Shown: positions 48,381-59,075, counted from the stretch's first letter. The stretch is 64,000 bases of DNA from Fukatsuia anoeciicola (GCF_964059965.1 NZ_OZ060923.1:682001-746000), one strand, 5' to 3'. Made by a program: numbers and translations. Notes: generated from the letters alone by a model not told the origin.

Positions 48381-49663
48381 TACTAGTAATATAGTAATAA
48401 ATGTTATATTAACTAGTATTTAAAGAACCTTATAAAAGTAGAAAATAGTAACTAATTACTATTAAATATCATTTAAGTACCTATCTAAATATCACAAAGA
48501 TATATTTATACTACTCATCATGTTATCTAATCAAGCTTCCATAATATTCTAAAGCTAAATTACTTTTGTCTGTATAAATTTTCTTGTATGTGGGTGTTTA
48601 TACATATTATTAGATATTTTATAGGTATTTAGTAAAATATTCCTTAACAATAAGGATGAATAAAGACATTAAAATAACAGGTTTATATAAGCATAATAAA
48701 TTATGACGTTATAATAGAATAAGGTAATTAAGAACTTAAATGTTAGTAATAATTATTTCTTAGTTATAAAATTCATTATTAAGTTCTACTGCAAATAGTG
48801 TAATTAAGTATTAGTCAGATATAAAGACTATTAAATAATTCAATAGTTATTCTTAAAGATCTTAAATATTAATACACTAAACGATTAATTTTACTAATCC
48901 AACATTTAAAGTTAATAGGTATTTAATATTTATAAAAAATATTATATTATAGATAAATAATAAAACGCTACTATACTGTTTAGTGTTATATTAAACTTCT
49001 TGTAAAACTATAGTATTTAACTTAGTATACCTATAATAGTTAAACTCTTACATCTAGTATTTTATTGTAAGATGATAACATTAAACTCTGCAAAAATATC
49101 TATATAGTAAGTAAGTAAATACTTAGATAGGCATAGCTAATATAATTAACGTATGTCTCTGACATTCTATTTGTTTACTAATAATACGTATATTATTTTA
49201 TAATTAAGCAAAATACTTAGATTATTAAAAACTATCAAGGAAAATTTTTTACTTACTTACTGAAATAAATATAATACATTATTAACATAATTTTTGATCT
49301 TTTATTAAAAATATAAACTAATAATTATTTTATTTTGATTTAATTATTAACAATGGTATTATATAAATTAAAATAAATATTTAGAATTAATAATTGGATA
49401 TCTTTGTTAACATAGAATTTTTGCTAAAATGTTAGTGATGGTTATAATATTTTTTCATGATCTATATTAAGTTAATAATTAACAATAAATAATAATAACT
49501 ATTTAAAGTTAAAGTAATTATAATATATTTAATTAAATATAGTAATAGAGCTATAAATTTTTAATGAATAAGATAAATTGATACTAATATTATTTCTAAT
49601 TGCAACTTATTGATATAGATAATATAAATAATTAATTTTTACTAGTTCTAAGTGATCTATATT
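48381..49663. other. AT-rich gap, rest of hemY site
   Basis: The decayed TPR portion of hemY should continue here but only a doubtful HNILKL (HPEVLRL) near 48536 was seen. No other gene. Confidence 0.45.
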
Positions 49664-49926
49664 TATATCTGTTATTATTTTAATTATAAGATTTATTTAT
49701 ACATAAAACCTTTAAGTAATTTAAAATTAGATTGTGTTTTATTAATAAAAAATTATATAGATAATTGCTTTACTTTTTTATTAATGACTAATTAATTTTT
49801 TTATTAATGACTAATTAATTCTTAAGGTATATCTTTTATAAATAAAGCTCTTTATATTTTTGTCAGTTTAAATAGTATTTAGTGGCATTAATAAGTATAT
49901 ACTGATACTGTATATACTTTTTAATA
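49664..49926. repeat. Long inverted repeat, right arm
   Basis: Reverse complement of 47512-47775, 263 of 264 positions identical. Sequence similarity continues imperfectly outwards to about 49640. It carries the same 23-base tandem pair in opposite orientation. Confidence 0.93.
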
Positions 49927-49956
49927 TATAATTATTACTTATCTTATAATTTTAGC

Positions 49957-49993
49957 TAACAAAAAAATCTCTACGATACTCTCGTAGAGATTT
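49957..49993 (-). terminator. Orphan minus-strand intrinsic terminator
   Basis: A perfect 12-bp stem, AAATCTCTACGA (49965-49976) with TCGTAGAGATTT (49982-49993), and a 5-base loop. On the minus strand it runs into T-rich TTTTGTT. No minus-strand gene lies to its right; glnS at 50451 is on the plus strand. On the plus strand the tail is poor. Confidence 0.6.
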
Positions 49994-50450
49994 AAAGATT
50001 ATTAATAAATAATTATCTAAACATAATCTTAGTTTTAATTATTATTATTTATTTATATTTATCTAATATTAAATATTTTTATTATTTTTTAAGTTAAACT
50101 ATATTTAGAACTAATTGAGCACGAATTTTTATTGTAGTATCTTTATTTATTGCTTTATATTACATGAAAATCTTCTTGTTTAGGGATTATTAGTAATGCT
50201 TATATAGAAGTGCTAATTTTGAATAGATTTAATAGAAAAATTATCTTAATTTTATATAAAAATAAATTATTTTTTATTATACATAAGTTACAAGACTCTT
50301 AATATAATTAAAATAGTATTATTTCTTTCTAATTTTTTATTTATTTTTTAATATAATTATATTTTTGATTTTCTAAATATATTAGATCTAATTTTTACTT
50401 TTTACTCTTTAGAAACAGATGTAGATTTTATTTAAATATTAAGGAATGAC
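49994..50450. other. AT-rich gap before glnS
   Basis: No gene is seen. It should include the glnS promoter, and ends in AAGGA, the glnS ribosome binding site. Confidence 0.5.
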
Positions 50451-52121
50451 ATGATGAATAAGGTTCAAGCTTACTCCAATGATTTTATTCGTCAGATTAT
50501 TGATGAAGATTTAGCTAATAATAGATGTGCTGTAATACATACTCGCTTTCCACCTGAACCAAATGGTTATCTACATATTGGCCACGCTAAGTCTATTTGT
50601 TTAAACTTTGGTATAGCTCAAGACTATCACGGACATTGTAATCTACGTTTTGATGATACTAATCCAATAAAAGCAGATATTAAATATATCGAATCAATTA
50701 AACATGATTTACAATGGCTAGGTTTTAAATGGAGTGGTAGAATATGTTATTCGTCTGATTATTTTGATTTATTATACGAATATGCATTTGAATTAATTAA
50801 AAAAGGCCTAGCTTATGTTGATCAATTAAATAGTGAACAAATACGTGAATATCGTGGTACTTTAATTTCTCCAGGTAAAAATAGTCCATTTCGTGATCGA
50901 TCTATTAAAGAGAATATTACGTTATTTAAAAAAATGCAAGCAGGTGATCTTACTGAAGGAAGCGCTTGTCTACGAGCTAAAATTGACATGGCATCACCTT
51001 TTATGGTAATGCGTGATCCGGTATTATATCGCATTAAATTTATCGAACATCATCAAACTGGCAATAAGTGGTGCATTTATCCAATGTATGATTTTGCTCA
51101 TTGTATTTCTGATGCATTAGAAGGAATTACGCACTCGCTATGTACCCTTGAATTTCAAGATAACCGCCGCTTATATGATTGGATATTAGATAATATTAAT
51201 ATTAAATGCCGTCCGCGTCAATATGAATTTTCTCGTTTAAATCTTACATTTACCATAATGTCGAAACGTAAACTAAATATGTTAATAACTCAAAATATTG
51301 TTAAAGGCTGGGATGATCCGCGTATGCCAACTATTTCAGGCCTACGTCGCCGTGGCTATACTGCAGCATCAATCCGTGAATTTTGTCGGCGTATTGGTAT
51401 GACCAAACAAAATAATAATATAGAGATGGTAACATTAGAATCTTGTATTCGTGATGAACTAAATAAAAATGCACCACGGACAATGGCAGTTTTAGATCCT
51501 ATAAAAATTATTATTAAAAATCGGGCATCTAAGATAGAATATTTAACCATGCCTAATCATCCTAATAACCCACAAATGGGTAATCGTCAAGTACCTTTTG
51601 ATAATATTATTTATATTGATCGAGCAGATTTTCGTGAAGAAGCTAAGAAACATTATAAGCGCTTAGTACTAGGTAAAGAAGTACGTTTACGTCATGCTTA
51701 TGTCATTAAAGCAGAATATATTGAAAAAGATCAAAAAGGTAACATTATCATAGTTTACTGTAGCTATGATGCGCAAACATTAAATAAGGATCCATTAGAT
51801 GGTCGTAAAGTAAAAGGTGTCATTCATTGGGTAGCTGCTGACTATGCATTACCAGCAGACATTCATTTGTATGATCATCTTTTTAATGTAGCAAATCCTA
51901 ATTTAGTAGATAATTTTATAACAACAATTAATCCTAAATCTTTGATTATTCGTCATGGTTTTGTTGAACCAAATTTAGCAAATGCAATTCCTGAACAAAC
52001 TTACCAATTTGAACGTGAGGGTTATTTTTGTATTGATAGTCAATATCTCCTAGCTGGAAAATATGTATTTAATCGTACTGTTAGTTTGCGTAACACTTGG
52101 CAAATTAAAGATAAGCATTAA
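50451..52121 (+). CDS. glnS: Glutaminyl-tRNA synthetase
   Basis: Class I synthetase charging tRNA-Gln. It has 556 residues (554 in E. coli). The HIGH signature is in PNGYLHIGHAKS near 37-48, the KMSKS equivalent is MSKRK near 270, and the C-terminal two-barrel anticodon domain (about 345-550) is complete. Adjacent ATG codons at 50451 and 50454 are both in range of an AAGGA site, so the start may be either. Confidence 0.98.
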   Translation: MMNKVQAYSNDFIRQIIDEDLANNRCAVIHTRFPPEPNGYLHIGHAKSICLNFGIAQDYHGHCNLRFDDTNPIKADIKYIESIKHDLQWLGFKWSGRICYSSDYFDLLYEYAFELIKKGLAYVDQLNSEQIREYRGTLISPGKNSPFRDRSIKENITLFKKMQAGDLTEGSACLRAKIDMASPFMVMRDPVLYRIKFIEHHQTGNKWCIYPMYDFAHCISDALEGITHSLCTLEFQDNRRLYDWILDNINIKCRPRQYEFSRLNLTFTIMSKRKLNMLITQNIVKGWDDPRMPTISGLRRRGYTAASIREFCRRIGMTKQNNNIEMVTLESCIRDELNKNAPRTMAVLDPIKIIIKNRASKIEYLTMPNHPNNPQMGNRQVPFDNIIYIDRADFREEAKKHYKRLVLGKEVRLRHAYVIKAEYIEKDQKGNIIIVYCSYDAQTLNKDPLDGRKVKGVIHWVAADYALPADIHLYDHLFNVANPNLVDNFITTINPKSLIIRHGFVEPNLANAIPEQTYQFEREGYFCIDSQYLLAGKYVFNRTVSLRNTWQIKDKH

Positions 52122-53279
52122 ATATTTAGTATGATATTAATTTTATATGTTTTATTTTTATAATAAAACTAATGTATTGTATAGTTAAGGATTTATTAAT
52201 ACTTTACGTATCAATTAGTTAGTTCTATTATCTATTTATATTAACCATAATAATTATAATTAATGCTTTATGATTAATATTTACAAGGTATTTAATATAC
52301 CCTAGAAAATTATTAGTTAACAATATATTTTAATCATAAATACAAAATAATCTTGTATTTTTAGCAAAATAAAATAAAAATTTATGGTTCATAGTTTATA
52401 AAAACTACTAGAATTTGTTTTAATATCAATTAATATTGACTATAAAAAATTACTTTAATTAAAAATTAAACTCTTTGTAGCTACAATATTAAATTTTTAT
52501 TTAAACCTAATAAGTTAAAAACTTTTGAATATAATCACAGTTAAAACTAACTATAGATTTATACATAAGATATTATATGATAGAATCATTAATTCTAATG
52601 AACATTAGCTAATATCAGTATTTTAATAATTATTTTATAATTAATCTATATGGTATCTACCGTAGATTCTATCTATTACTAATAGTACATATTAAGCTAG
52701 GTAATTTTAACGGAAACTTTTAATTATAATAATAGTTGTTTAGTAAATAATTTAATAATAAATGCATGGCTAAATAGATTAGTTAATAACTTACAATAAT
52801 CAGGTGTATTTCGCTTATTGGTACAAAGAAGCAAAGATAAAATATAGACAGTTATAGATTAATGATAATTATCCTATTAAATATATACCTAATACTGCCA
52901 CTAAAATAATACAACTCTTGAAATTTAATTTGATTTATATAAAAATATAAAATGTCATTAATATTAGATACTCTTTTATAAATTAGAATAGATAATAATA
53001 TATTTAAAGCATAAACTTCTTTTTAAAAATATATATAAATTTAAATATTTACTAAAATTAGTTGTATTAAACTAGTAAAAGTTATTATAGATTAAGTAAA
53101 GATCATAAGTTTTTAATAATTATGTAGAGGAACCATTAACTCTATTTGTTGATAATTTTAAATAATCCCGGTAGATTAACTGTAAGCTTAGTACTAGTAA
53201 TTTTTGTATAATTAACGCATAAATTAAGACATGCTATGAACTATAATTCTCCTATAAGCTAGATTTAAGAATAAATACC
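52122..53279. other. Gap between glnS and ispA with a possible xseB relic
   Basis: xseB (exonuclease VII small subunit) directly precedes ispA in E. coli. At 53124-53168 the plus strand reads V-E-E-P-L-T-L-F-V-D-N-F-K-stop-S, which aligns without gaps to GDLPLEEALNEFERG: P, L and F are identical and several others similar. The distance to ispA fits. The evidence is short. Nothing is recognised in 52122-53100. Confidence 0.35.
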
Positions 53280-54182
53280 ATGTCTAACCTTAACTCACAG
53301 CTAATAACTTATCAACAACGTGTTGATCAAACACTGAAAAATTTTATTAATGAACTACCTTTTCAAAATAGTCAGCTAGTACAAGCAATACGTTATGGCA
53401 CTCTACTTGGAGGCAAAAGAGTACGTCCTTGTTTAGTATACGCTACTGGTGAAATGTTTAACTTACCTCTTAATAGTTTAGATGCAGCAGCAGCCGCAAT
53501 TGAATGTATGCATGCCTATTCATTAATTCATGATGATTTACCAGCAATGGATAATGATAATTATCGTCGTGGACAGCAGAGTTGTCATATTAAATTTAGT
53601 GAAGCTGATGCTATTTTAGCTGGTGATGCCTTACAAACACTGGCGTTCTCTATCCTCACTGATAAACCAATGCCAAATGTTACTCTTAAGGATCGTCTTG
53701 CCATGTTATCTGAACTTGCACAATCGAGCGGCGCTGCAGGCATGTGTGCTGGACAATCATTGGATATTATATCTAAAAATTGTCAAATTTCACTAGCATC
53801 GTTAGAACAAATTCATCGTAATAAAACTGGATCTTTAATTCGTGCTGCCATACGTATTGGCGCATTAGCGGCAGGAAAAAGAAGAAAGAATGCCTTATTA
53901 CTATTAGATAAGTATGCTGAAGCAATTGGTTTAGCTTTTCAAGTACAAGATGATATTTTAGATATTATTGGTGAGACTAATAGAATTGATAAACAGAAAT
54001 GTTTTGATCAACAATTTAGTAAAAATACTTATCCAGCACTACTTGGCTTTGACACCGCGAGAATAAAAGTTAAGGATCTTTATCGGGAAGCACTCTTGGC
54101 TCTTGATAGTCTATCAGTGCAGTCCTATAACCCTAAATTATTGTATATAATGACAGATTTTATTATTAAACGCAATAATTAG
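53280..54182 (+). CDS. ispA: Farnesyl diphosphate synthase
   Basis: Condenses DMAPP and two IPP to farnesyl diphosphate, the precursor for the undecaprenyl lipid carrier. It has 300 residues (299 in E. coli). The first aspartate-rich motif is HDDLPAMD near 84-91 and the second is QVQDDILD near 221-228, with the GGKRVRP site near 44-50. It forms a unit with dxs, 21 bases downstream. With ispB apparently dead, it may be the only prenyl synthase apart from UppS. Confidence 0.97.
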   Translation: MSNLNSQLITYQQRVDQTLKNFINELPFQNSQLVQAIRYGTLLGGKRVRPCLVYATGEMFNLPLNSLDAAAAAIECMHAYSLIHDDLPAMDNDNYRRGQQSCHIKFSEADAILAGDALQTLAFSILTDKPMPNVTLKDRLAMLSELAQSSGAAGMCAGQSLDIISKNCQISLASLEQIHRNKTGSLIRAAIRIGALAAGKRRKNALLLLDKYAEAIGLAFQVQDDILDIIGETNRIDKQKCFDQQFSKNTYPALLGFDTARIKVKDLYREALLALDSLSVQSYNPKLLYIMTDFIIKRNN

Positions 54183-54203
54183 TTAAAACTATAACAGCCT
54201 TAT

Positions 54204-56093
54204 ATGAAGCAGCCAATGAGTTTTGATACAGCTAAATATCCAACATTAGCTCTAGCAGTGAATCCACCAGAACTACGCTTGTTACCTAAAGATTGTCTTC
54301 CGCAATTATGCAAAGAACTTCGGCAATACTTACTTGATTGCGTTAGTGTTTCTAGCGGTCATTTTGCTTCAGGATTAGGTGTCATTGAACTGACTGTAGT
54401 GTTGCACTATGTATATAATACCCCCTTCGATAATGTGATTTGGGATGTTGGGCACCAAGCTTATCCACATAAAATTCTAACTGGTCGCCGTGAAGCGATC
54501 TCAAGAATCCGACAAAAAGAGGGATTACATCCTTTTCCTTGTCGTGAAGAGAGTAAATATGACGTACTTTCTGTTGGTCATTCTTCAACTTCTATAAGTG
54601 CTGGTCTTGGTATGGCAGTAGCTGCAGAACGAGAGGGCAAAGAGAGACATACCGTTTGTGTTATTGGCGATGGTGCTATCACAGCAGGTATGGCCTTTGA
54701 AGCAATGAATCACGCTGGAGAAATAAATACTAATATATTAGTAATACTTAACGATAATAAAATGTCAATTTCAGAAAATGTTGGTGGATTAAATAACTAT
54801 TTAGTTAAATTATTATCAAGTAAGTGCTATGCAACATTAAGAGATAATGGGAAAAAAGTATTTGAAGGACTACCACCAATTAAAGAATCACTAAAATTAA
54901 CTAAGGAACATTTAAAAGGAATAGTAATACCTGGAACTCTATTTGAAGAGTTAGGATTTAACTATATTGGACCTATTCAAGGACATGATCTTCCTGTACT
55001 AATAAGTACTCTAAAAAAAATGCGCACCCTGAAAGGTCCACAGTTCTTACATATTATGACTCAAAAAGGTAAAGGTTATGCACCAGCAGAATTAGACCCT
55101 ATTAGCTGGCATTCAGTACCTAAATTTAATTTACAAGCAGGTACTTTACCTAAAAGTAATGGTAGTTTTCCTACCTATGCTAAAATTTTTGGCGATTGGC
55201 TGTGTGAAACCGCTGCAAAAGATAATCGATTAATGGCAATAACACCTGCCATGTGTGAAGGCTCAGGTATGGTTCGTTTTTCACGTGAATATCCACATCA
55301 ATATTTTGATGTTGCTATTGCCGAGCAACACGCAGTAACCTTTGCTGCTGGACTTGCCATTGGTGGTTATAAACCAGTAGTAGCCATTTACTCCACCTTT
55401 TTACAGCGAGCTTATGATCAATTAATTCATGATATTGCAATGCAAAAATTACCTGTACTTTTTGCTATAGACCGAGCAGGTTTAGTTGGCGCTGATGGTC
55501 AAACACATCAAGGTGCCTTTGATCTATCTTTTATGCGCTGTATTCCTAATATGGTAATTATGGCACCAAGTGATGAAAATGAATGCCGTCAAATGCTGCA
55601 TACTGGTTACTTACATCATGCCCCAGTAGCAGTACGCTATCCAAGAGGTAGTGGTACTGGAGCTGAACTACAATCTTTACAAGTTTTTCCTATTGGCAAA
55701 GCGATAGTGCGACGCATAGGGGAAAAAATTGTTATTCTTAATTTTGGTGCTTTATTGCCTCAAGCGCAACAAGTAGCTGATAAATTAAATGCTACTCTAG
55801 TTGATATGCGATTCATTAAGCCTTTAGATGAAGAGTTATTATTAGATATGGCTACTAGCCATCAATTATTAGTGACTTTAGAGGAGAATGCTATTAGCGG
55901 AGGTGCTGGCAGTGGAGTTAATGAGTTATTAATAGCTAAACAAAAGTTATTACCAATACTAAATATTGGTTTACCTGATAAATTTATTTCTCAAGGTGAG
56001 CAAGACGAAATGCGCTCTGTATATGCCCTTGATGCTGCTGGTATTCAACAACAAATTGAAATAAAGTGGAAATCTTATAACTATGATAAATAA
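54204..56093 (+). CDS. dxs: 1-deoxy-D-xylulose-5-phosphate synthase
   Basis: ThDP enzyme starting the MEP isoprenoid pathway. It has 629 residues; starting at the second ATG (54216, MSFDTAKYPTLAL) gives 625 and matches the E. coli start better. Thiamin contacts GDGAITAGMAFEA near 155-167 and the downstream NDNKMSISEN loop are present; the second domain has AIAEQHAVTFAAGLA near 370-384 with the catalytic Glu, and the third ends GLPDKFISQGEQ. ispA, dxs and fldA follow closely on one strand. Confidence 0.97.
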   Translation: MKQPMSFDTAKYPTLALAVNPPELRLLPKDCLPQLCKELRQYLLDCVSVSSGHFASGLGVIELTVVLHYVYNTPFDNVIWDVGHQAYPHKILTGRREAISRIRQKEGLHPFPCREESKYDVLSVGHSSTSISAGLGMAVAAEREGKERHTVCVIGDGAITAGMAFEAMNHAGEINTNILVILNDNKMSISENVGGLNNYLVKLLSSKCYATLRDNGKKVFEGLPPIKESLKLTKEHLKGIVIPGTLFEELGFNYIGPIQGHDLPVLISTLKKMRTLKGPQFLHIMTQKGKGYAPAELDPISWHSVPKFNLQAGTLPKSNGSFPTYAKIFGDWLCETAAKDNRLMAITPAMCEGSGMVRFSREYPHQYFDVAIAEQHAVTFAAGLAIGGYKPVVAIYSTFLQRAYDQLIHDIAMQKLPVLFAIDRAGLVGADGQTHQGAFDLSFMRCIPNMVIMAPSDENECRQMLHTGYLHHAPVAVRYPRGSGTGAELQSLQVFPIGKAIVRRIGEKIVILNFGALLPQAQQVADKLNATLVDMRFIKPLDEELLLDMATSHQLLVTLEENAISGGAGSGVNELLIAKQKLLPILNIGLPDKFISQGEQDEMRSVYALDAAGIQQQIEIKWKSYNYDK

Positions 56094-56148
56094 GATAATT
56101 TAAAATATAGTATATTACTAATTTAATATAAACTAAAAGGTATAGGTA

Positions 56149-56664
56149 ATGATAGGTATTTTTTTTGGTAGTGATACTGGTAATACTGAAAATATCGCAA
56201 AAATGCTACGAAAACAACTTAATCAAGAAATTACTCAAGTATACGATATTGCTAAAAGCTGCAAAGAAGATTTAGAAAAATTTAATATTCTTTTGCTTGG
56301 AATACCAACTTGGTATTACGGCGAAGCCCAATGTGATTGGGATGATTTTTTCTCAACATTAAAAGAAATTGATTTTAGTAGAAAATTCGTTGCACTATTT
56401 GGTTGTGGTGATCAAGAAGATTACTCAGAATATTTCTGTGATGCTATGGGTATTATACATGATATTGTTGTGTCTCGTAGAGCAACTATTATTGGTCATT
56501 GGCCAATTAAAGGTTATTATTTTGAAGCTTCTAAAGGCTTAGCCAATGATAAAAATTTTATTGGTCTTGCTATTGATGAAGATCGTCAGCCAGAACTAAC
56601 TGAGGAGCGTGTTAAAACTTGGGCAAAACAAATTAGCAAAGAATTAAACCTAAAGAATAAATAA
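56149..56664 (+). CDS. fldA: Flavodoxin 1
   Basis: FMN-binding electron carrier. It has 171 residues (176 in E. coli). The phosphate loop FFGSDTGNTENIAK is near 5-18, aromatic FMN contacts lie in IPTWYYGEAQCDWDD near 53-67 and FGCGDQEDYSEYFCDA near 88-103. In E. coli it is essential, because IspG and IspH of the MEP pathway need it, so its place 56 bp after dxs makes sense. In E. coli fur follows fldA; here fur is a pseudogene. Confidence 0.98.
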   Translation: MIGIFFGSDTGNTENIAKMLRKQLNQEITQVYDIAKSCKEDLEKFNILLLGIPTWYYGEAQCDWDDFFSTLKEIDFSRKFVALFGCGDQEDYSEYFCDAMGIIHDIVVSRRATIIGHWPIKGYYFEASKGLANDKNFIGLAIDEDRQPELTEERVKTWAKQISKELNLKNK

Positions 56665-56807
56665 GTTTCTGTATAACCTTAGCCTAAGATTAAATGATAT
56701 AGGATACCATTAATTTCTATGCTAGTTACTCGTTATTTTTATTTTAAGTTATATAATTGTATAATAATATACAGTTATATTTTAATAGGTAATAGGGAGT
56801 TAAGTAG

Positions 56808-57115
56808 GTGACCAATAATAGTGTAGAATTAAAGAAAGTTAATCTTAAAGTAACATATTTAAGACTAAAAATCTTAGAGATGTTATAGGATTTATTTTAT
56901 TACTATATTTATACGAAGGAGCTCTATAAAAGTTGATTAGTATAATTAAAACATTAGATTAAAGTTTCCTATTATATTCTTAATTAATTTAAATATGCTA
57001 TTAATTATAATTTATTATAATTTTAAGGTATTAAATCTGTGTGTAAATTCATACATAATAATATCATAATTATTTAATTTGCCTAAATTGTAAAAAGTAA
57101 TGAATTTTAAAAATT
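56808..57115 (+). pseudogene. fur: Decayed ferric uptake regulator gene (fur)
   Basis: A GTG at 56808, 144 bp after fldA, opens T-N-N-S-V-E-L-K-K-V-N-L-K-V-T-Y-L-R, then LKILEML, then a stop, matching the N-terminus of Fur (TDNNTALKKAGLKVT..RLKILEVL). ELYK appears at 56919 where Fur has DLYK. Near 56957 the frame reads V-S-Y-Y-I-L-N-stop-F, matching TVYRVLNQF with CAA changed to TAA. At 57053-57091 it reads T-stop-stop-Y-H-N-Y-LICLNC, matching TQQHHHDHLICLDC, including the metal-binding CxxC. There is no doubt about identity; no Fur repressor can be made. Confidence 0.93.
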
Positions 57116-57717
57116 AGTTTGCTAGAAAATAGCAAGAAAATATTGTTAGCAACATACTAATTATACTAACTAACTACAGTTTTTTATGACTATTATAAAA
57201 AATATAATATAATAATAATAAGTCTTTACATAATATTTATCTTTATAGTACATACTTTTATTATCACAATTTAGTACATAAAAATACAACTAATTATCCT
57301 ATATAAAATAATCTATTTAAAATAAACAAACAAGATAATAAAAAAATGTAACTTATTAATAAGTTATGAAGAATCATATTTTTATATTTACTATTTATTA
57401 GTATATTTAGTATAGTTATTTATTTTAAATGATTTATTTTTGTAGCTTATTATAAATTTTTCGCTATTTTTAAATAATAAAATGCACTGAAAACAAAATT
57501 TTTTTGTACAGAATAAAAGATAATAAATAAGTATTTTAATATATTTTTTAAAAATTACTTGACTAAAAAATATAGCGAGTACAATAAATTTTAAAATAAA
57601 TTCTTAGATCGTTTTTCTTATATAGCATAGGTAAACAAGCTAATTTCAATGCTTGTACTAACTTATTAGGTTTAAGTTAGATTATACAATCTGCTCTATC
57701 TATAAAGGAGATAGTAA
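57116..57717. other. AT-rich gap between fur relic and dapA
   Basis: The end of fur presumably lies at its left. An 18-bp palindrome (TAACTTATTAATAAGTTA) is near 57350. Just before dapA an AAGGAG ribosome binding site is clear. Nothing else is seen. Confidence 0.5.
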
Positions 57718-58641
57718 ATGTTTGCGGGAAGTATGGTTGCGTTAATAACACCTATGAGTGAAAATGGTAATGTTGATTATAAGAGTCTAGAAAAATTAGT
57801 TAATTACCATATAGCTAGTGGTACTAAGGCAATTATTTCTATGGGCACAACTGGAGAATGCGCAACACTTAAACGTAACGAGCATATCAACGTTGTGTTA
57901 AAAACAATAGAGTTAGCTATGGGTCGCATTCCTGTAATAGCAGGTACTGGTTCTAACGTAACAGAAGATGCGATATCACTGACTAAACAGTTTCAAAATA
58001 AAGATATTGCTGGTTGCCTAACAATTACGCCATATTATAATTGTCCTACACAAGAAGGCTTATATCAGCATTTTAAAAAAATTGCTGAAAGCACAGATCT
58101 ACCGCAAATTTTATATAATGTACCTTCACGTACTGGGTGTGATTTATTACCACAGACAGTTGCTCGATTAGCTAAAATTAAAAATATTGTAGCACTAAAA
58201 GAGGCAACAGGAAATTTGACTCGTGTAAGTCAGATACAAGAATTAGTCAGTAAACAATTTATTTTACTAAGTGGTGATGATAGAAGTGGCCTAGATTTTA
58301 TGCAATTAGGAGGTAAAGGAATAGTATCAGTAACAGCAAATATTGCTGCTCGTGAAATGGCAGATCTCTGTACATATGCTATACAAGGTGATTTTGTTTC
58401 TGCTAGAAATTTAAATAAGCATTTAAGATTATTACATAAATATTTATTTATTGAATCAAATCCTATTCCAGTAAAATGGGTTTGTCAATATCTTGGTTTA
58501 ATAGCTACTGATACTTTACGTTTACCTCTAATATCACTAACTAATATTAATCAGCAGATAATAAAAAAGGCATTACAAAGCACAGAGCTACTTAAAATTT
58601 ATTCATCATCTCGTAATACTTCATTAGTCTGTAACTCTTAA
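57718..58641 (+). CDS. dapA: 4-hydroxy-tetrahydrodipicolinate synthase
   Basis: Condenses pyruvate with aspartate semialdehyde, the first step toward meso-DAP and lysine. It has 307 residues (292 in E. coli). The Schiff-base lysine is K161 in ALKEATGNL, with Y133 in ILYNVPSRTG and T44-T45 in GTTGE. About 15 residues (KIYSSSRNTSLVCNS region) extend beyond the E. coli end. AAGGAG precedes the ATG. In E. coli bamC and purC follow; here bamC is dead and purC is intact. Confidence 0.97.
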   Translation: MFAGSMVALITPMSENGNVDYKSLEKLVNYHIASGTKAIISMGTTGECATLKRNEHINVVLKTIELAMGRIPVIAGTGSNVTEDAISLTKQFQNKDIAGCLTITPYYNCPTQEGLYQHFKKIAESTDLPQILYNVPSRTGCDLLPQTVARLAKIKNIVALKEATGNLTRVSQIQELVSKQFILLSGDDRSGLDFMQLGGKGIVSVTANIAAREMADLCTYAIQGDFVSARNLNKHLRLLHKYLFIESNPIPVKWVCQYLGLIATDTLRLPLISLTNINQQIIKKALQSTELLKIYSSSRNTSLVCNS

Positions 58642-58723
58642 GAAAATTTTAATAACTATATTGTAAATACTATATCATAAATAAATATATTCTGAATAAA
58701 GAACATAACATAAAGAGGTATCA

Positions 58724-59075
58724 TTGTTTTATTAGTTATGCTATTAATACGTATTTAATTAATGAATACTATAAATATTAGGCTAGTAGTATTAATTTTA
58801 TTTAGATATAACTATATAATAACTAATAAAGGTACTCACTAAAATAATTTAATCATTATAAAATACTACCTATAATACCCCACTAAGATTATGACAAGAT
58901 ACTATTAGAAAATACTAGATATTTATCTACTAGTATAACTTTTAGTATTATTAAGTAATTCTTGAATATAATTTATTGTGTATACTAGTAAATTTTTATT
59001 AAAAAATTACTAATGAAATCTTTATTTATAGATATAAAATAAATCTATTATTAAAAATAATTACCTACTAACAGC
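58724..59075 (+). pseudogene. bamC: Decayed bamC (nlpB) gene
   Basis: bamC lies between dapA and purC in E. coli. Ordered traces remain. 58783-58809 reads L-V-V-L-I-L-F-R-Y, like the lipoprotein signal and RY that follow the lipobox. 58839-58892 reads L-K-stop-F-N-H-Y-K-I-L-P-I-I-P-H-stop-D-Y, matching LAELHAPAGMILPVTSGDY. 59053-59076 reads K-N-N-Y-L-L-T-A in another frame, matching AKNYTITQ. Spacing between the last two is 196 bases against about 210 in E. coli. The BAM complex lipoprotein BamC is therefore missing, which other reduced symbionts also tolerate. Confidence 0.62.
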
